Positions 56,555 through 64,000 of a stretch of DNA of 64,000 nt are shown here, piece after piece. Position numbers and translations under genes: made by a program. Source of the stretch: an uncultured Paracoccaceae bacterium (GTDB lineage: Bacteria > Pseudomonadota > Alphaproteobacteria > Rhodobacterales > Rhodobacteraceae). Numbering within the stretch: the stretch's first letter is position 1; every line of letters begins with the position of its first letter. The stretch is taken from NCBI GenBank assembly GCA_943787785.1, contig CALSNT010000001.1:1-64000 (forward strand), in the 5' to 3' direction. The notes below the pieces were generated by a model. That model had not been told where the DNA came from, did no database searches, and was given only the letters and a program-made list of their open reading frames with translations.

Positions 56555-57004
56555 GTGATTTGGGACATCCTGCGCCCGGTGTTCCGGGCTGGCGATACCT
56601 ATGCGGTGGATCCCGGCATCACTCGCGATGATGCTCTGACCTATTGGACCCAGGCGGAGTGTTTCGTGGCCGAAGCGGACAGTGAGGCTCTGGGTACCTA
56701 CTACCTGAAACCCAACCAGCCGGGCGGCGGGGCGCATGTCTGCAACTGCGGCTACATCACCGCACCCTCGGCACGCGGGCGGGGCGTGGCTGGCGCCATG
56801 CTGACCCACTCACTTGCTGAGGCGCGCGCGGCTGGGTTCCGCGCCATGCAGTTCAATTTCGTCCTGACAACCAACACCGGCGCGATCCGCCTTTGGGAAC
56901 GCGCAGGATTTGCCGAGGTTGGGCGGCTGCCGGGGGTGTTCCTGCATCCCCTTGAAGGCTATGTGGATGCACTCGTTATGCACAAATCGCTTTTGGAGAG
57001 CTGA
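56555..57004 (+). CDS. GNAT-family N-acetyltransferase
   Basis: GNAT acetyltransferase, 149 residues from GTG 56555, but the conserved first strand (LTIRSAAPDDGAV) lies upstream of that codon in the same frame. The in-frame starts that would include it are only CTG at 56510 or 56519, at the adhI stop. Acetyl-CoA loop GYITAPSARGRGVAGAML (about 66-83 from 56555) and NTGAIRLWERAGFAEVGRLP are typical of YhhY/phosphinothricin-type GNATs. The stop overlaps the next ATG (TGATG), so it is coupled with the NYN gene. Substrate unknown. Confidence 0.82.
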   Translation: MIWDILRPVFRAGDTYAVDPGITRDDALTYWTQAECFVAEADSEALGTYYLKPNQPGGGAHVCNCGYITAPSARGRGVAGAMLTHSLAEARAAGFRAMQFNFVLTTNTGAIRLWERAGFAEVGRLPGVFLHPLEGYVDALVMHKSLLES

Positions 57005-57738
57005 TGCCCGACCAATCACCGCCCCGCGACATTCCCCTGCTGGCCGTTCTGATCGACGCCGACAACATTCCGGCGAAATATGCCGAGGCGATTTTGAAGG
57101 AAATCACCTCTCTGGGGAAACCGGCGCTGCGGCGAGTTTACGGTGACTGGTCTTCGGATCGCCTCAGAAACTGGGCCGACAAGGTGTTGAAGCTGGGTCT
57201 GGTGGCCCATCAGGAAACCGCGAATACCAAGGGTAAGAACGCAAGCGATATTGGCCTGGTCATCGACGCTATGGACATCCTGCACACCGGCACGTTCGAC
57301 GGGTTCGTTCTGGTCAGCTCCGACAGCGACTTTACGGCGCTGGCCAACCGAATACGTGAGGACGGCAAGGACGTGATCGGGATCGGTGAAGGCAAGGCCC
57401 CGGAATCCCTGCGCAACGTTTGCGACCGATTCATCCTGATCGAGAACATTGTCGACGAACCCGAACCACCGAAGAAAGGCACTGCGGCGACAGCCAAGCC
57501 CGCTGCGAAAACCGCCCCGATCGAGGCCGTGCCACTGATCCTGAAGGCGATGGATAAGATCGAGCAGGAGGATGAGTGGTACACGCTGGGCCAGCTTGGC
57601 CAGTACATCGTGCGCGACAACCCGGATTTCGACACGCGGACCTATGGTAAGCGAAAGCTGTCAGACCTGATCAAAGAATTGAAACGGTTTGAGACAAAGC
57701 AGATCGGTAATCAGCTGCACGTGCGGCGTGCGGATTAG
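57004..57738 (+). CDS. NYN-domain (LabA/DUF88) protein with C-terminal OST-HTH-like domain
   Basis: NYN-domain putative RNase, 244 residues, PIN-like fold. Acidic active-site residues are in VLIDADNIPAKY (about 14-25), NASDIGLVIDAMD (about 79-91) and VLVSSDSDFTALA (about 100-112). An Ala/Pro-rich linker (about 155-175) leads to a C-terminal winged-helix OST-HTH/LOTUS-like domain (about 178-240; GQLGQYIVRDNPDFDTRTYG). Such proteins probably bind and cut RNA. It overlaps the GNAT gene by 1 bp and converges on the TetR gene with 9 bp between. Confidence 0.9.
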   Translation: MPDQSPPRDIPLLAVLIDADNIPAKYAEAILKEITSLGKPALRRVYGDWSSDRLRNWADKVLKLGLVAHQETANTKGKNASDIGLVIDAMDILHTGTFDGFVLVSSDSDFTALANRIREDGKDVIGIGEGKAPESLRNVCDRFILIENIVDEPEPPKKGTAATAKPAAKTAPIEAVPLILKAMDKIEQEDEWYTLGQLGQYIVRDNPDFDTRTYGKRKLSDLIKELKRFETKQIGNQLHVRRAD

Positions 57739-57747
57739 CGGCACAGA

Positions 57748-58377
57748 TTAGACGGTGCGCGTCGTCCCGTAACACGACATGAACATGTCCACCGCCCCGG
57801 TGATGACGCGGGCAATCTCTTCTTCCGAAAAACTGTCGCGCACTCCCATCATCAGCTGAATATGCAGGGCGGCCTTACACAGTTCCGGAAACTGATCTGC
57901 GGCCAGGGCGATGTCGGGAATATCCACCTCACCGCGCGCCTGAGCGCCCTCAAGGTAAGCCACCAGTATGTCGCGGACCAACTGCGGGCCAGAGGCGTAG
58001 AATTCGCGTCCCAGTTCCGGGAAGCGCACGCTTTCCGCTATGCAGATGCGATGCACGGCCTGCCCGAAGTCAGACAGGAAGAAGCGCGACATATGGCCTG
58101 CCGCCTCCGACAGAACCTGTCGCGGCGGGCCGGTCATATCCATCGTTGAAATTGCTGCATCGGCCTGGCGGCGACACTCGATCTTGGCCACTTCGACGAA
58201 CAAGAACCGTTTGTCGGCGAAATAGCTGTAGAGTGTTGCCTTGGACACGCCTGCCTCGCGCGCGATGTCGTCAACACCCGCCCCTTCGAAACCGTCACGC
58301 AGGAATACCGTGCGTGCACCTTCCAGCACCTGTGCCAGCTTCCGGCCCTGTCGGGGCAATGTGTCCGGTGCGTTCAT
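57748..58377 (-). CDS. TetR/AcrR-family transcriptional regulator
   Basis: TetR-family repressor, 209 residues. N-terminal HTH: FEGAGVDDIAREAGVSKATL then YSYFADKRFLFVEV (about 30-63). The ligand-binding part (65-209) resembles the AcrR type with TetR_C 33-like segment RQVLSEAAGHMSRFF. Divergent from mbfA across 109 bp that contain a palindrome suited to a TetR protein, so autoregulation and control of mbfA are plausible. Ligand unknown. Confidence 0.9.
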   Translation of the reverse strand: MNAPDTLPRQGRKLAQVLEGARTVFLRDGFEGAGVDDIAREAGVSKATLYSYFADKRFLFVEVAKIECRRQADAAISTMDMTGPPRQVLSEAAGHMSRFFLSDFGQAVHRICIAESVRFPELGREFYASGPQLVRDILVAYLEGAQARGEVDIPDIALAADQFPELCKAALHIQLMMGVRDSFSEEEIARVITGAVDMFMSCYGTTRTV

Positions 58378-58417
58378 GGGCCCCCCGCATCTGGGACAAA
58401 ATGTCAGGAGATGACTT

Positions 58418-58433
58418 TAGACCAGACGGTTCA
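58418..58433 (+). promoter_or_regulatory. Imperfect palindrome, candidate TetR operator
   Basis: TAGACCAGACGGTTCA: half-sites TAGACC and (reversed) TGAACC around AGAC, in the TetR/mbfA intergenic region, 54 bp before the mbfA start and 41 bp from the TetR start. The pattern fits common TetR operators. No clear Irr-type iron control element was seen, although MbfA is Irr-controlled in rhizobia. Confidence 0.4.
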
Positions 58434-58486
58434 GTCCGGGCAAGCCACGTGCTAGGTTTGCATACCGACCTACAAGGACCCGCGCC

Positions 58487-59464
58487 ATGATCCCCGGAGT
58501 TTCCTATCGCCGCAAATTCGCTGACTTGTCCGAGCAGGAGGTGCTGGCGCTGGCCATCTCGTCCGAGGAAGACGACGCCCGGATCTATCGTACCTATGCT
58601 GAAGGTCTGCGGGACGAATTCCCCGCCTCAGCTGCCGTGTTTGATGGCATGGCCACAGAAGAGGATGAGCATCGCCGCCTTCTGATCGACGCCCACAGCG
58701 CCCGGTTCGGAGAAGCGATCCCGCTGATTCGGCGCGAGCATGTCGCCGGATTTTACGCGCGCCGCCCGGTCTGGCTGATTGGCAATCTCAGCCTGGAGCG
58801 GATCCGCGACGAGGCGGAGATGATGGAGCGGGACGCGCAGCGGTTTTATGAGAAGGCCGCGAGCGTCAGCACCGACGCCGCAACCCGAAAACTGTTGGGT
58901 GATCTGGCTGCGGCCGAAGCTGGGCATTCGCGGACAGCGGACGATCTGATCGCCGAACACCTTGACGATGATGCGCGCGATGCCGAAGGTCGTTCGGCCC
59001 ATCGCCAATTCATCCTGACCTGGGTGCAGCCTGGATTGGCTGGGCTGATGGACGGCTCGGTCTCAACCCTCGCGCCGATCTTTGCCGCTGCCTTTGCAAC
59101 GGGCGACACCTGGAACACATTTCTGATCGGGCTTGCCGCCAGCGTGGGCGCGGGCATTTCGATGGGCTTCACCGAAGCGGCAAGTGATGACGGCGAAATT
59201 TCGGGGCGCGGTTCGCCGATCAAACGCGGCATCGCCTCGGGTGTGATGACAACGCTAGGCGGGCTTGGCCACGCGCTGCCCTATCTGATCCCGGATTTCT
59301 GGACAGCTACGACCGTTGCCGTGATTGTCGTCTTTATCGAGCTTTGGGCGATCGCATGGATTCAGAATCGCTTTATGCAGACTCCGTTCTTCCGCGCCGC
59401 GATGCAGGTGGTGCTTGGCGGAGGGCTTGTACTCGCGGCGGGTATTCTGATCGGCAGCGGTTAG
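58487..59464 (+). CDS. mbfA: MbfA-type membrane-bound ferritin with VIT1 domain (iron exporter)
   Basis: Fusion of an N-terminal ferritin-like (Erythrin/rubrerythrin-type) domain (about 10-165) and a C-terminal VIT1/CCC1 membrane domain (about 175-325), 325 residues. Di-iron ligands are visible as MATEEDEHRRLL and AAAEAGHSRTADDL with E..H patterns and EEDDAR upstream. The VIT1 part begins PGLAGLMDGSVSTLAPIFAAAF. MbfA proteins in Agrobacterium and Bradyrhizobium export iron and protect against peroxide. Divergent from a TetR gene; a stem-loop lies downstream. ACAAGGA precedes the ATG. Confidence 0.93.
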   Translation: MIPGVSYRRKFADLSEQEVLALAISSEEDDARIYRTYAEGLRDEFPASAAVFDGMATEEDEHRRLLIDAHSARFGEAIPLIRREHVAGFYARRPVWLIGNLSLERIRDEAEMMERDAQRFYEKAASVSTDAATRKLLGDLAAAEAGHSRTADDLIAEHLDDDARDAEGRSAHRQFILTWVQPGLAGLMDGSVSTLAPIFAAAFATGDTWNTFLIGLAASVGAGISMGFTEAASDDGEISGRGSPIKRGIASGVMTTLGGLGHALPYLIPDFWTATTVAVIVVFIELWAIAWIQNRFMQTPFFRAAMQVVLGGGLVLAAGILIGSG

Positions 59465-59506
59465 AACCACCCAGCCATCATTAACCCAAAATTATCCTGG
59501 TGAGGT

Positions 59507-59528
59507 CTGGAGGGGCTGGCCCCTCCAG
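59507..59528 (+). terminator. mbfA: Perfect 9-bp stem-loop after mbfA
   Basis: CTGGAGGGG (59507-59515) and CCCCTCCAG (59520-59528) with a 4-nt loop, 42 bp after the mbfA stop. No T-run follows, so it may be a weak terminator, an RNA-stability element, or a bidirectional site; the next gene starts at 59553. Confidence 0.5.
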
Positions 59529-59552
59529 GCCCGCCAATGTTAGCTGCGCGCA

Positions 59553-60470
59553 ATGGTCGAGATCTTCCTCAAAACCCTGCCGTTTTTCGCTTTGATTGCC
59601 CTTGGTTGGGGCGCGGGCAAGCGTGGCTTCTTCAGTGAAGAGGCAACCGCATATCTGACACGCTTCGTCTTCTACTTCGCCCTGTCGGCGATGCTGCTGC
59701 GTTGGACCGCACAGCTGTCTCTGTCTGAGGTCTTCAGTTGGGCCTTTGTCGCCGCCTACCTGTCCGCCAGCATAGTGATCTACGCACTCGTCATTGCCGT
59801 CGCCATGTGGCGCGGACTTGGCGTCGCCGAAGCGGCGGTCGAGGCGCAGTGCGGCGTGGTCGGTAACGTAGGATTCCTCGGTGTTCCGATGTTGGCGCTG
59901 TTGCTGGGGCAGGCGGCGGTTGGGCCGGTGGTGCTGGTGCTGGCCTGCGATCTGATCGTGTTTGGTTCGCTGATCGTGATCCTTATCACTGGCTCGCGCG
60001 GAGAGGGCGGAGCTTTGGCCTCGGCGCTGGGCGGGCTGATCCGCAACCCGATGATCGTCTCGATCTGCCTCGGTTTGGCGTGGTCCGGCACTGGTTGGGC
60101 GATCCCCGGCCCTGTCGACGAGTTCCTCGGCATTCTCGGAGCGGCAGCGACGCCCGGCGCACTGTTCGCAATTGGAGCCTCGCTGGCCTTCAAATCCGCC
60201 GAGCGGCTGAGTGTCGCAGGGTGGATAAGCTTTGCAAAACTGGTACTGCACCCAGTGGCGGTCGCCGTGGCGGCTCTGCTGATCTTCCCGGTCGACCGAT
60301 TTGCCGCAGGTGTGATGATTTCCGCCGCCGCCCTTCCGGTGGCTGGCAACGTCTATATTCTGGCGCAGCACTACGGTGTTGCGCCTCAGCGGGTGTCTGC
60401 TTCGATCCTGTTGTCGACCATTGCCTCGGTCGTCACGGTGTCTTTGGTGATCGCCTGGGTTGCAGTTTGA
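59553..60470 (+). CDS. AEC-family (auxin efflux carrier) transporter
   Basis: AEC-family permease, 305 residues, about ten membrane helices in two halves. Typical parts are LIALGWGAGKRGFFSEEATA at the N-terminus, GNVGFLGVPMLALLLG (about 106-121), and the second-half SKLALHP-like AKLVLHPVAVAVAAL and AGNVYILAQHYGV. Such proteins transport dicarboxylates or other organic anions; the substrate is not clear here. The downstream fghA starts 14 bp after its stop, so they may be co-transcribed. Confidence 0.88.
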   Translation: MVEIFLKTLPFFALIALGWGAGKRGFFSEEATAYLTRFVFYFALSAMLLRWTAQLSLSEVFSWAFVAAYLSASIVIYALVIAVAMWRGLGVAEAAVEAQCGVVGNVGFLGVPMLALLLGQAAVGPVVLVLACDLIVFGSLIVILITGSRGEGGALASALGGLIRNPMIVSICLGLAWSGTGWAIPGPVDEFLGILGAAATPGALFAIGASLAFKSAERLSVAGWISFAKLVLHPVAVAVAALLIFPVDRFAAGVMISAAALPVAGNVYILAQHYGVAPQRVSASILLSTIASVVTVSLVIAWVAV

Positions 60471-60484
60471 AGGAAGGAATGGGG

Positions 60485-61315
60485 ATGGAAACGATCAGCG
60501 AGAATGTGTGTTTCGGCGGGGTGCAGGGGGTGTATTCTCATGCGTCTTCGGCCACCGGCACCGACATGACCTTCGGTCTGTTCCTGCCGGCCGAGGCGCA
60601 GGATGGAACGGTGCCGGTGCTCTGGTATCTGTCTGGCCTGACCTGCACCCACGAGAACGCCATGACCAAAGCAGGGGCGCAGGCCTGGGCGGCACAGCAC
60701 GGCATTGCGGTGGTATTTCCAGATACGTCTCCGCGTGGAGAGGGTGTGGCGGACGATGAGGCGTATGATCTGGGGCAGGGCGCAGGATTTTATGTGAATG
60801 CCACTCAGCCCCCCTGGAAACCGCATTTTCAGATGTGGGATTACGTCGTCGATGAACTTCCCGGCCTGATCGGGTCCGAGTTTGCCATCGACACCGACCG
60901 GATGGGCATCACCGGCCATTCCATGGGCGGACACGGTGCGCTGACCATCGCGATGACGCATCCCTACCGCTATCTCAGCGCCTCAGCCTTCGCGCCAATT
61001 GCCCATCCTACGGCGTCGGACTGGGGGCGAAAGCAGTTCGGCGCCTATTTGGGTAATGATGAGGCACGCTGGGCGGCATATGACTCGACGCTTCTGATGC
61101 GCGACAAAGGCTTTGCCGGGCCGTTGCTGGTGGATCAGGGGACGTCGGATCAGTTCCTTGACCTTTTGAAGCCCGAAGCACTGGCTGAGGCCATCGTCAC
61201 CCGCCGCCAACCCGCGACCTTCCGGATGCAACAGGGCTATGACCACAGCTACTTCTTCGTTGCTAGCTTCATGGAAGACCACGTCGCCTTCCACGCTGAG
61301 GCGTTGTTAGGGTGA
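60485..61315 (+). CDS. fghA: S-formylglutathione hydrolase
   Basis: Esterase-D type S-formylglutathione hydrolase, 276 residues. It releases formate and glutathione from S-formylglutathione, the second step after AdhI. Marks are [20 protein letters not shown] (about 45-64), [10 protein letters not shown], nucleophile Ser in [15 protein letters not shown] (about 144-158), [10 protein letters not shown] for the Asp and [16 protein letters not shown] for the His. I start at ATG 60485 with AGGAAGG at 60471-60477; an ATG at 60479 is too close to that site, and in-frame sequence further upstream belongs to the AEC gene. Confidence 0.96.
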   Translation: METISENVCFGGVQGVYSHASSATGTDMTFGLFLPAEAQDGTVPVLWYLSGLTCTHENAMTKAGAQAWAAQHGIAVVFPDTSPRGEGVADDEAYDLGQGAGFYVNATQPPWKPHFQMWDYVVDELPGLIGSEFAIDTDRMGITGHSMGGHGALTIAMTHPYRYLSASAFAPIAHPTASDWGRKQFGAYLGNDEARWAAYDSTLLMRDKGFAGPLLVDQGTSDQFLDLLKPEALAEAIVTRRQPATFRMQQGYDHSYFFVASFMEDHVAFHAEALLG

Positions 61316-61319
61316 GGCC

Positions 61320-61766
61320 GTGATCTACGTCGACGCAGACGCCTGCCCGGTAAAGGCCGAGGCCGAGGCGGTGGCAACCCGTCATCATTTAAAGCTATTC
61401 ATGGTCTCGAACGGCGGCATCCGGCCTTCAGCCAATCCATTGGTGGAAAGCGTATTTGTCGCCGACGGCCCGGATGTGGCTGACATGTGGATCGCCGACC
61501 GCGTAGGGCCGGGGGATGTGGTGATTACCTCGGATATTCCACTGGCGGCGCGTTGCGTCGAGGCCGGGGCGGCAGTTTTGAAACCAAATGGAGAGGCGCT
61601 GACCGTCGCGAACGTCGGCAACGCACTGGCGACCCGTGACTTGATGACGGATCTACGCGCGGCCGACCCTTTCCGGCAGGGTGGTGGGAAGGCGTTTTCC
61701 AAGGCGGACCGGTCGCGGTTTCGCGATGCGCTCGAACGTGCTGTGCGAGTGGCGCTGAGGTCGTAG
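61320..61766 (+). CDS. YaiI/YqxD family protein (UPF0178)
   Basis: Small YaiI/YqxD family protein, 148 residues, PIN-like fold, function not established. The conserved start [15 protein letters not shown] (about 2-16), [34 protein letters not shown] (about 58-77), and the C-terminal [17 protein letters not shown] are all present. The GTG start at 61320 lies 4 bp after the fghA stop, so it is in the same transcript. Confidence 0.93.
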   Translation: MIYVDADACPVKAEAEAVATRHHLKLFMVSNGGIRPSANPLVESVFVADGPDVADMWIADRVGPGDVVITSDIPLAARCVEAGAAVLKPNGEALTVANVGNALATRDLMTDLRAADPFRQGGGKAFSKADRSRFRDALERAVRVALRS

Positions 61767-62049
61767 TTTTTGGATGCATCGTGGTCTTTGGGAGTCTGTT
61801 CTCTGCAAACCGGTCCCATCCGCAACCACAACCCGGAACCAAGGCGAAGCCGCCGGGTGACCGCCGGGCCATCCCGCGGCCTCGTGCATAGGCCACGACG
61901 TCCAATGATCTCGGGTAAGCGGTGAATCTGCACAATAAAGTGCCTCAAACCAATGTTGCAGCTCCAGACTTCGTCTCGTTGCTCGCCCGGCTTGCGCCCG
62001 GTTGATTTCTGCGATTGACGCGCGGCTGGCACAGGCAGACAACCGCCTA
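61767..62049. other. Unexplained 283-bp stretch between yaiI-like gene and DMT transporter
   Basis: No credible gene on the plus strand. On the minus strand a long ORF (61385-62032) runs antisense through YaiI, and the intergenic part encodes a Gly/Arg-rich segment that has the look of decayed or structured DNA (GC-rich inverted repeats such as CCGCCGGG..CCGCCGGG near 61850). It could be an IS remnant or RNA gene; I cannot decide. Confidence 0.35.
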
Positions 62050-63018
62050 ATGACCACCACGACTGTCATTCCGAAGTCCTACGCCGGGGCACTCGCCGCC
62101 ATCGTCGCGATGCTGTTCTTCTCGGTCAATGACAGCACCATTAAGTTCCTCAGCGACAGCTACGCGCTGCACCAGATCGTCTTCGTCCGCTCGGCCATCG
62201 GAGTTGTCTTTGGGCTGCTGGTTATCGCCCCTCTCACTGGGGGAATAGCGCAGCTCAGAACGCGCCGCCTGCATCTTCACCTGATCCGGGGCAGCTTCGT
62301 CGTTTTCGCCAACATGATGTTTTTCCTTGGCCTCGCAGCGCTGCCCCTAGCTGAGGCTGTAGCGATCTTCTTCATTTCTCCGTTGGTCATCGCTGCCTTT
62401 TCGGTGATTTTCCTCGGCGAACAGGTCGGTCCGCGCCGCTGGACGGCCATTGCGGTGGGGTTGGTCGGAGTACTTGTTATCGTCCAGCCGGGAACGGCGG
62501 CGTTTCAGGCGGCCTCGCTGTTCCCGCTAGCGGCGGCGTTTGGATACGCGTCTCTGCACATCATGACCCGGCATCTGGGGCGCACCGAAAGCTCGGCCTC
62601 GCTATCATTCTACATCCAGGTAACCTTTATATTCGCGGCCACCTTGTTTGGTCTTGCACTGGGCCACGGGGCTTTCGCAGGTGGCCACGGCCCGTCGTTG
62701 GAGTTCCTGTTTCGTGGCTGGGTCTGGCTCAGCGCGGCCGACATGCCGCTGCTCGTGCTGATCGGGGTGACCTCGGCGCTGGGTGGGTTCTTCATTTCCT
62801 ATGCGTATCGCGCCAGCGAGGCCGCCATCGTAGCGCCTTTTGAGTATGTCGCCATGCCGGTGGCGATCGTCATGGGCTTTCTGATCTTTGATGAACTCCC
62901 TGCCTTGACCGACTGGATCGGCATTGCCCTGATTATCGGCGGTGGGCTGTTCCTGTTGTGGCGCGAGGCGGTTCAGGATCGTCGTACCCGCGCCAGTGCC
63001 ACCCACTACAGACGTTAG
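62050..63018 (+). CDS. EamA/DMT-family membrane transporter
   Basis: Drug/metabolite transporter with two EamA domains, 322 residues from ATG 62050, about ten helices. Segments include MLFFSVNDSTIKFLSD, AEAVAIFFISPLVIAAFSVI, FLGEQVGPRRWTAI (end of first half) and AAIVAPFEYVAMPVAIVMGF (second half). In-frame codons back to 62002 are less likely because they are polar. Substrate unknown. It is only distantly similar to the DMT protein at 24882-25889. The HAD gene follows 9 bp after its stop. Confidence 0.86.
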   Translation: MTTTTVIPKSYAGALAAIVAMLFFSVNDSTIKFLSDSYALHQIVFVRSAIGVVFGLLVIAPLTGGIAQLRTRRLHLHLIRGSFVVFANMMFFLGLAALPLAEAVAIFFISPLVIAAFSVIFLGEQVGPRRWTAIAVGLVGVLVIVQPGTAAFQAASLFPLAAAFGYASLHIMTRHLGRTESSASLSFYIQVTFIFAATLFGLALGHGAFAGGHGPSLEFLFRGWVWLSAADMPLLVLIGVTSALGGFFISYAYRASEAAIVAPFEYVAMPVAIVMGFLIFDELPALTDWIGIALIIGGGLFLLWREAVQDRRTRASATHYRR

Positions 63019-63027
63019 GAAAGCACG

Positions 63028-63648
63028 ATGCCAAACGTAGAAGCTGTCGTCTTCGACATCGGTAATGTGTTGATCGAATGGAATCCGGAGCGGTTCTACG
63101 ATGCCGAAATCGGCGAAGACCGACGTCGCGCAATGTTTGCGGCTGTCGATTTGCACGGCGTCAATGACCGCGTAGACCGTGGCGAGAACTTCCGCGACAC
63201 CATCTACGCCGCCGCCGAGGCAACGGCGGACTGGAGCGCTGAAATCCGCATGTGGCATGATCGCTGGATCGAAATGGCGACGCCGGCCATCGACCGTTCG
63301 GTCGCCGCACTCCGGGCGCTGCGGACCAATAGCGTGCCGGTCTTTGCCCTGTCGAATTTCGGCATCGACAGCTTCGCCTATGCCGAGACGCAGTATCCGT
63401 TCCTGGGCGAATTCGACCAGCGCTATATTTCCGGCCACATGGGAGTCATCAAGCCAGATGCTGATATTTATCTGCGGCTTGAAGCGGATTGCGGGGTCGC
63501 GCCCTCGGGCCTGCTATTCGCAGATGATCGCGCAGATAATGTCCATGCAGCCGCCAGGCGGGGCTGGCAAACGCATCTGTTTGATGGTCCGGACGGCTGG
63601 GTTGACCGTTTGGTGGCGGAAGGATTGTTGGAGGTAGGGCAGGCATGA
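63028..63648 (+). CDS. HAD-IA family hydrolase
   Basis: HAD-superfamily IA hydrolase (YihX/haloacid-type), 206 residues. Nucleophile motif VFDIGNVLIEWNP (Asp10; second position is Gly-Asn, typical of this branch), motif II ALSNFGIDSF, motif III lysine in MGVIKPDADIY and motif IV FADDRADNVHAA. Likely a sugar phosphate or nucleotide phosphatase. The stop overlaps the next ATG (ATGA), so it is coupled to the dioxygenase gene. Confidence 0.88.
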   Translation: MPNVEAVVFDIGNVLIEWNPERFYDAEIGEDRRRAMFAAVDLHGVNDRVDRGENFRDTIYAAAEATADWSAEIRMWHDRWIEMATPAIDRSVAALRALRTNSVPVFALSNFGIDSFAYAETQYPFLGEFDQRYISGHMGVIKPDADIYLRLEADCGVAPSGLLFADDRADNVHAAARRGWQTHLFDGPDGWVDRLVAEGLLEVGQA

Positions 63649-64000
63649 TCACCGAAGCAGAAATCGAAACGTTTCAGCGCGATGGAGCGGTGGTCGTTCG
63701 CGGCGTGTTGTCCGACTGGATCGAGGTGATGGCCGAGGGCGTGGCCCGCAACATGGCCGACCCCGGCCCCTACGCCAGCGAGAACGCAGTGACCGAGGGG
63801 CGCTTCTTCGATGACTACTGCAACTGGTCCCGTATCCCGGAGTTTGAGGCGGTCATCCGCAAAAGCCCGGCGGCAGAGCTGGTGGCGCGGGCCATGCGCT
63901 CGGCCACGGCGCAAATCTTTCACGATCATGTATTGGTCAAGGAACCGGGAACGCCCAAGCCAACCCCCTGGCACCAGGACGCGCCGTACTATTTTGTCGA
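63645..64000 (+). CDS. Phytanoyl-CoA dioxygenase family protein (partial, cut by window end)
   Basis: N-terminal 118 residues of a PhyH-like Fe(II)/2-oxoglutarate dioxygenase; the gene runs off the window. It starts MITEAEIETFQRDGAVVVRG, the usual PhyH opening, and reaches the iron-binding H-x-D in TPWHQDAPYYF (about residues 108-118). The second His of the facial triad lies outside. It overlaps the HAD gene by 4 bp. The real substrate is unknown; relatives act on many small molecules. Confidence 0.88.
   Translation, partial: MITEAEIETFQRDGAVVVRGVLSDWIEVMAEGVARNMADPGPYASENAVTEGRFFDDYCNWSRIPEFEAVIRKSPAAELVARAMRSATAQIFHDHVLVKEPGTPKPTPWHQDAPYYFV

Overview
The window looks like a chromosomal segment of a marine-type alphaproteobacterium, most likely family Rhodobacteraceae (Roseobacter group). 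The signs are a GAAC-N7-GAAC SOS box in front of imuA-imuB-dnaE2, an MbfA-type ferritin/VIT1 iron exporter, the order rsfS-rlmH-gpmI-envC-ctpA-rppH, glutathione-dependent formaldehyde oxidation genes, and moderately high GC with alphaproteobacterial codon use. The species assignment is inference; no rRNA gene is present.

Region by region. 1-5.5 kb: SOS-controlled mutagenic repair operon imuA-imuB-dnaE2. 5.5-24.5 kb: an accessory region. It holds an acyltransferase-3 gene, an HTTM-type membrane protein gene split by an IS3-family element (reading frame exactly recoverable, CCC target duplication), a DCC-family thiol oxidoreductase, AlkD, then two phosphorus-uptake operons (gph-phnDCEE-HAD and ugpBAEC). 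These two operons are separated by an IS66 remnant and a second, divergent IS3 copy. 24.8 kb: tRNA-Pro(CGG). 24.9-32.8 kb (minus strand): DMT transporter and the leucine genes leuC-leuD-(membrane protein)-(EEP phosphatase)-leuB. The EEP gene is dead twice over, from an IS256 insertion with an 8-bp duplication and an in-frame TGA. 33-42 kb: MscS channel, the tamA-tamB outer-membrane assembly pair, Fur/Mur. 42.5-44.8 kb: eno and fbaB, converging, each preceded by a LacI-type (CceR-like) operator. 45-53 kb: housekeeping genes (rsfS, rlmH, gpmI, envC, ctpA, rppH). 53-61.8 kb: methyltransferase, cytochrome c', I78 inhibitor, adhI, NYN protein, TetR/mbfA, AEC transporter, fghA, YaiI. 62-64 kb: DMT transporter, HAD hydrolase and a phytanoyl-CoA dioxygenase cut by the window edge.

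How the genes work together: the two P-uptake operons share an architecture in which a binding-protein gene is separated from its permease/ATPase genes by a hairpin plus T-run. They sit with two HAD proteins but no C-P lyase genes, suggesting scavenging of organic phosphorus. adhI and fghA form the two steps of glutathione-linked formaldehyde oxidation although about 4 kb apart. EnvC (degenerate LytM) and CtpA probably control cell separation and envelope turnover. Three kinds of insertion sequence have visibly broken three genes (HTTM, EEP, IS66 tnpC), so the 5-30 kb part is a mobile-element hot zone. I found no CRISPR array, prophage or rRNA.
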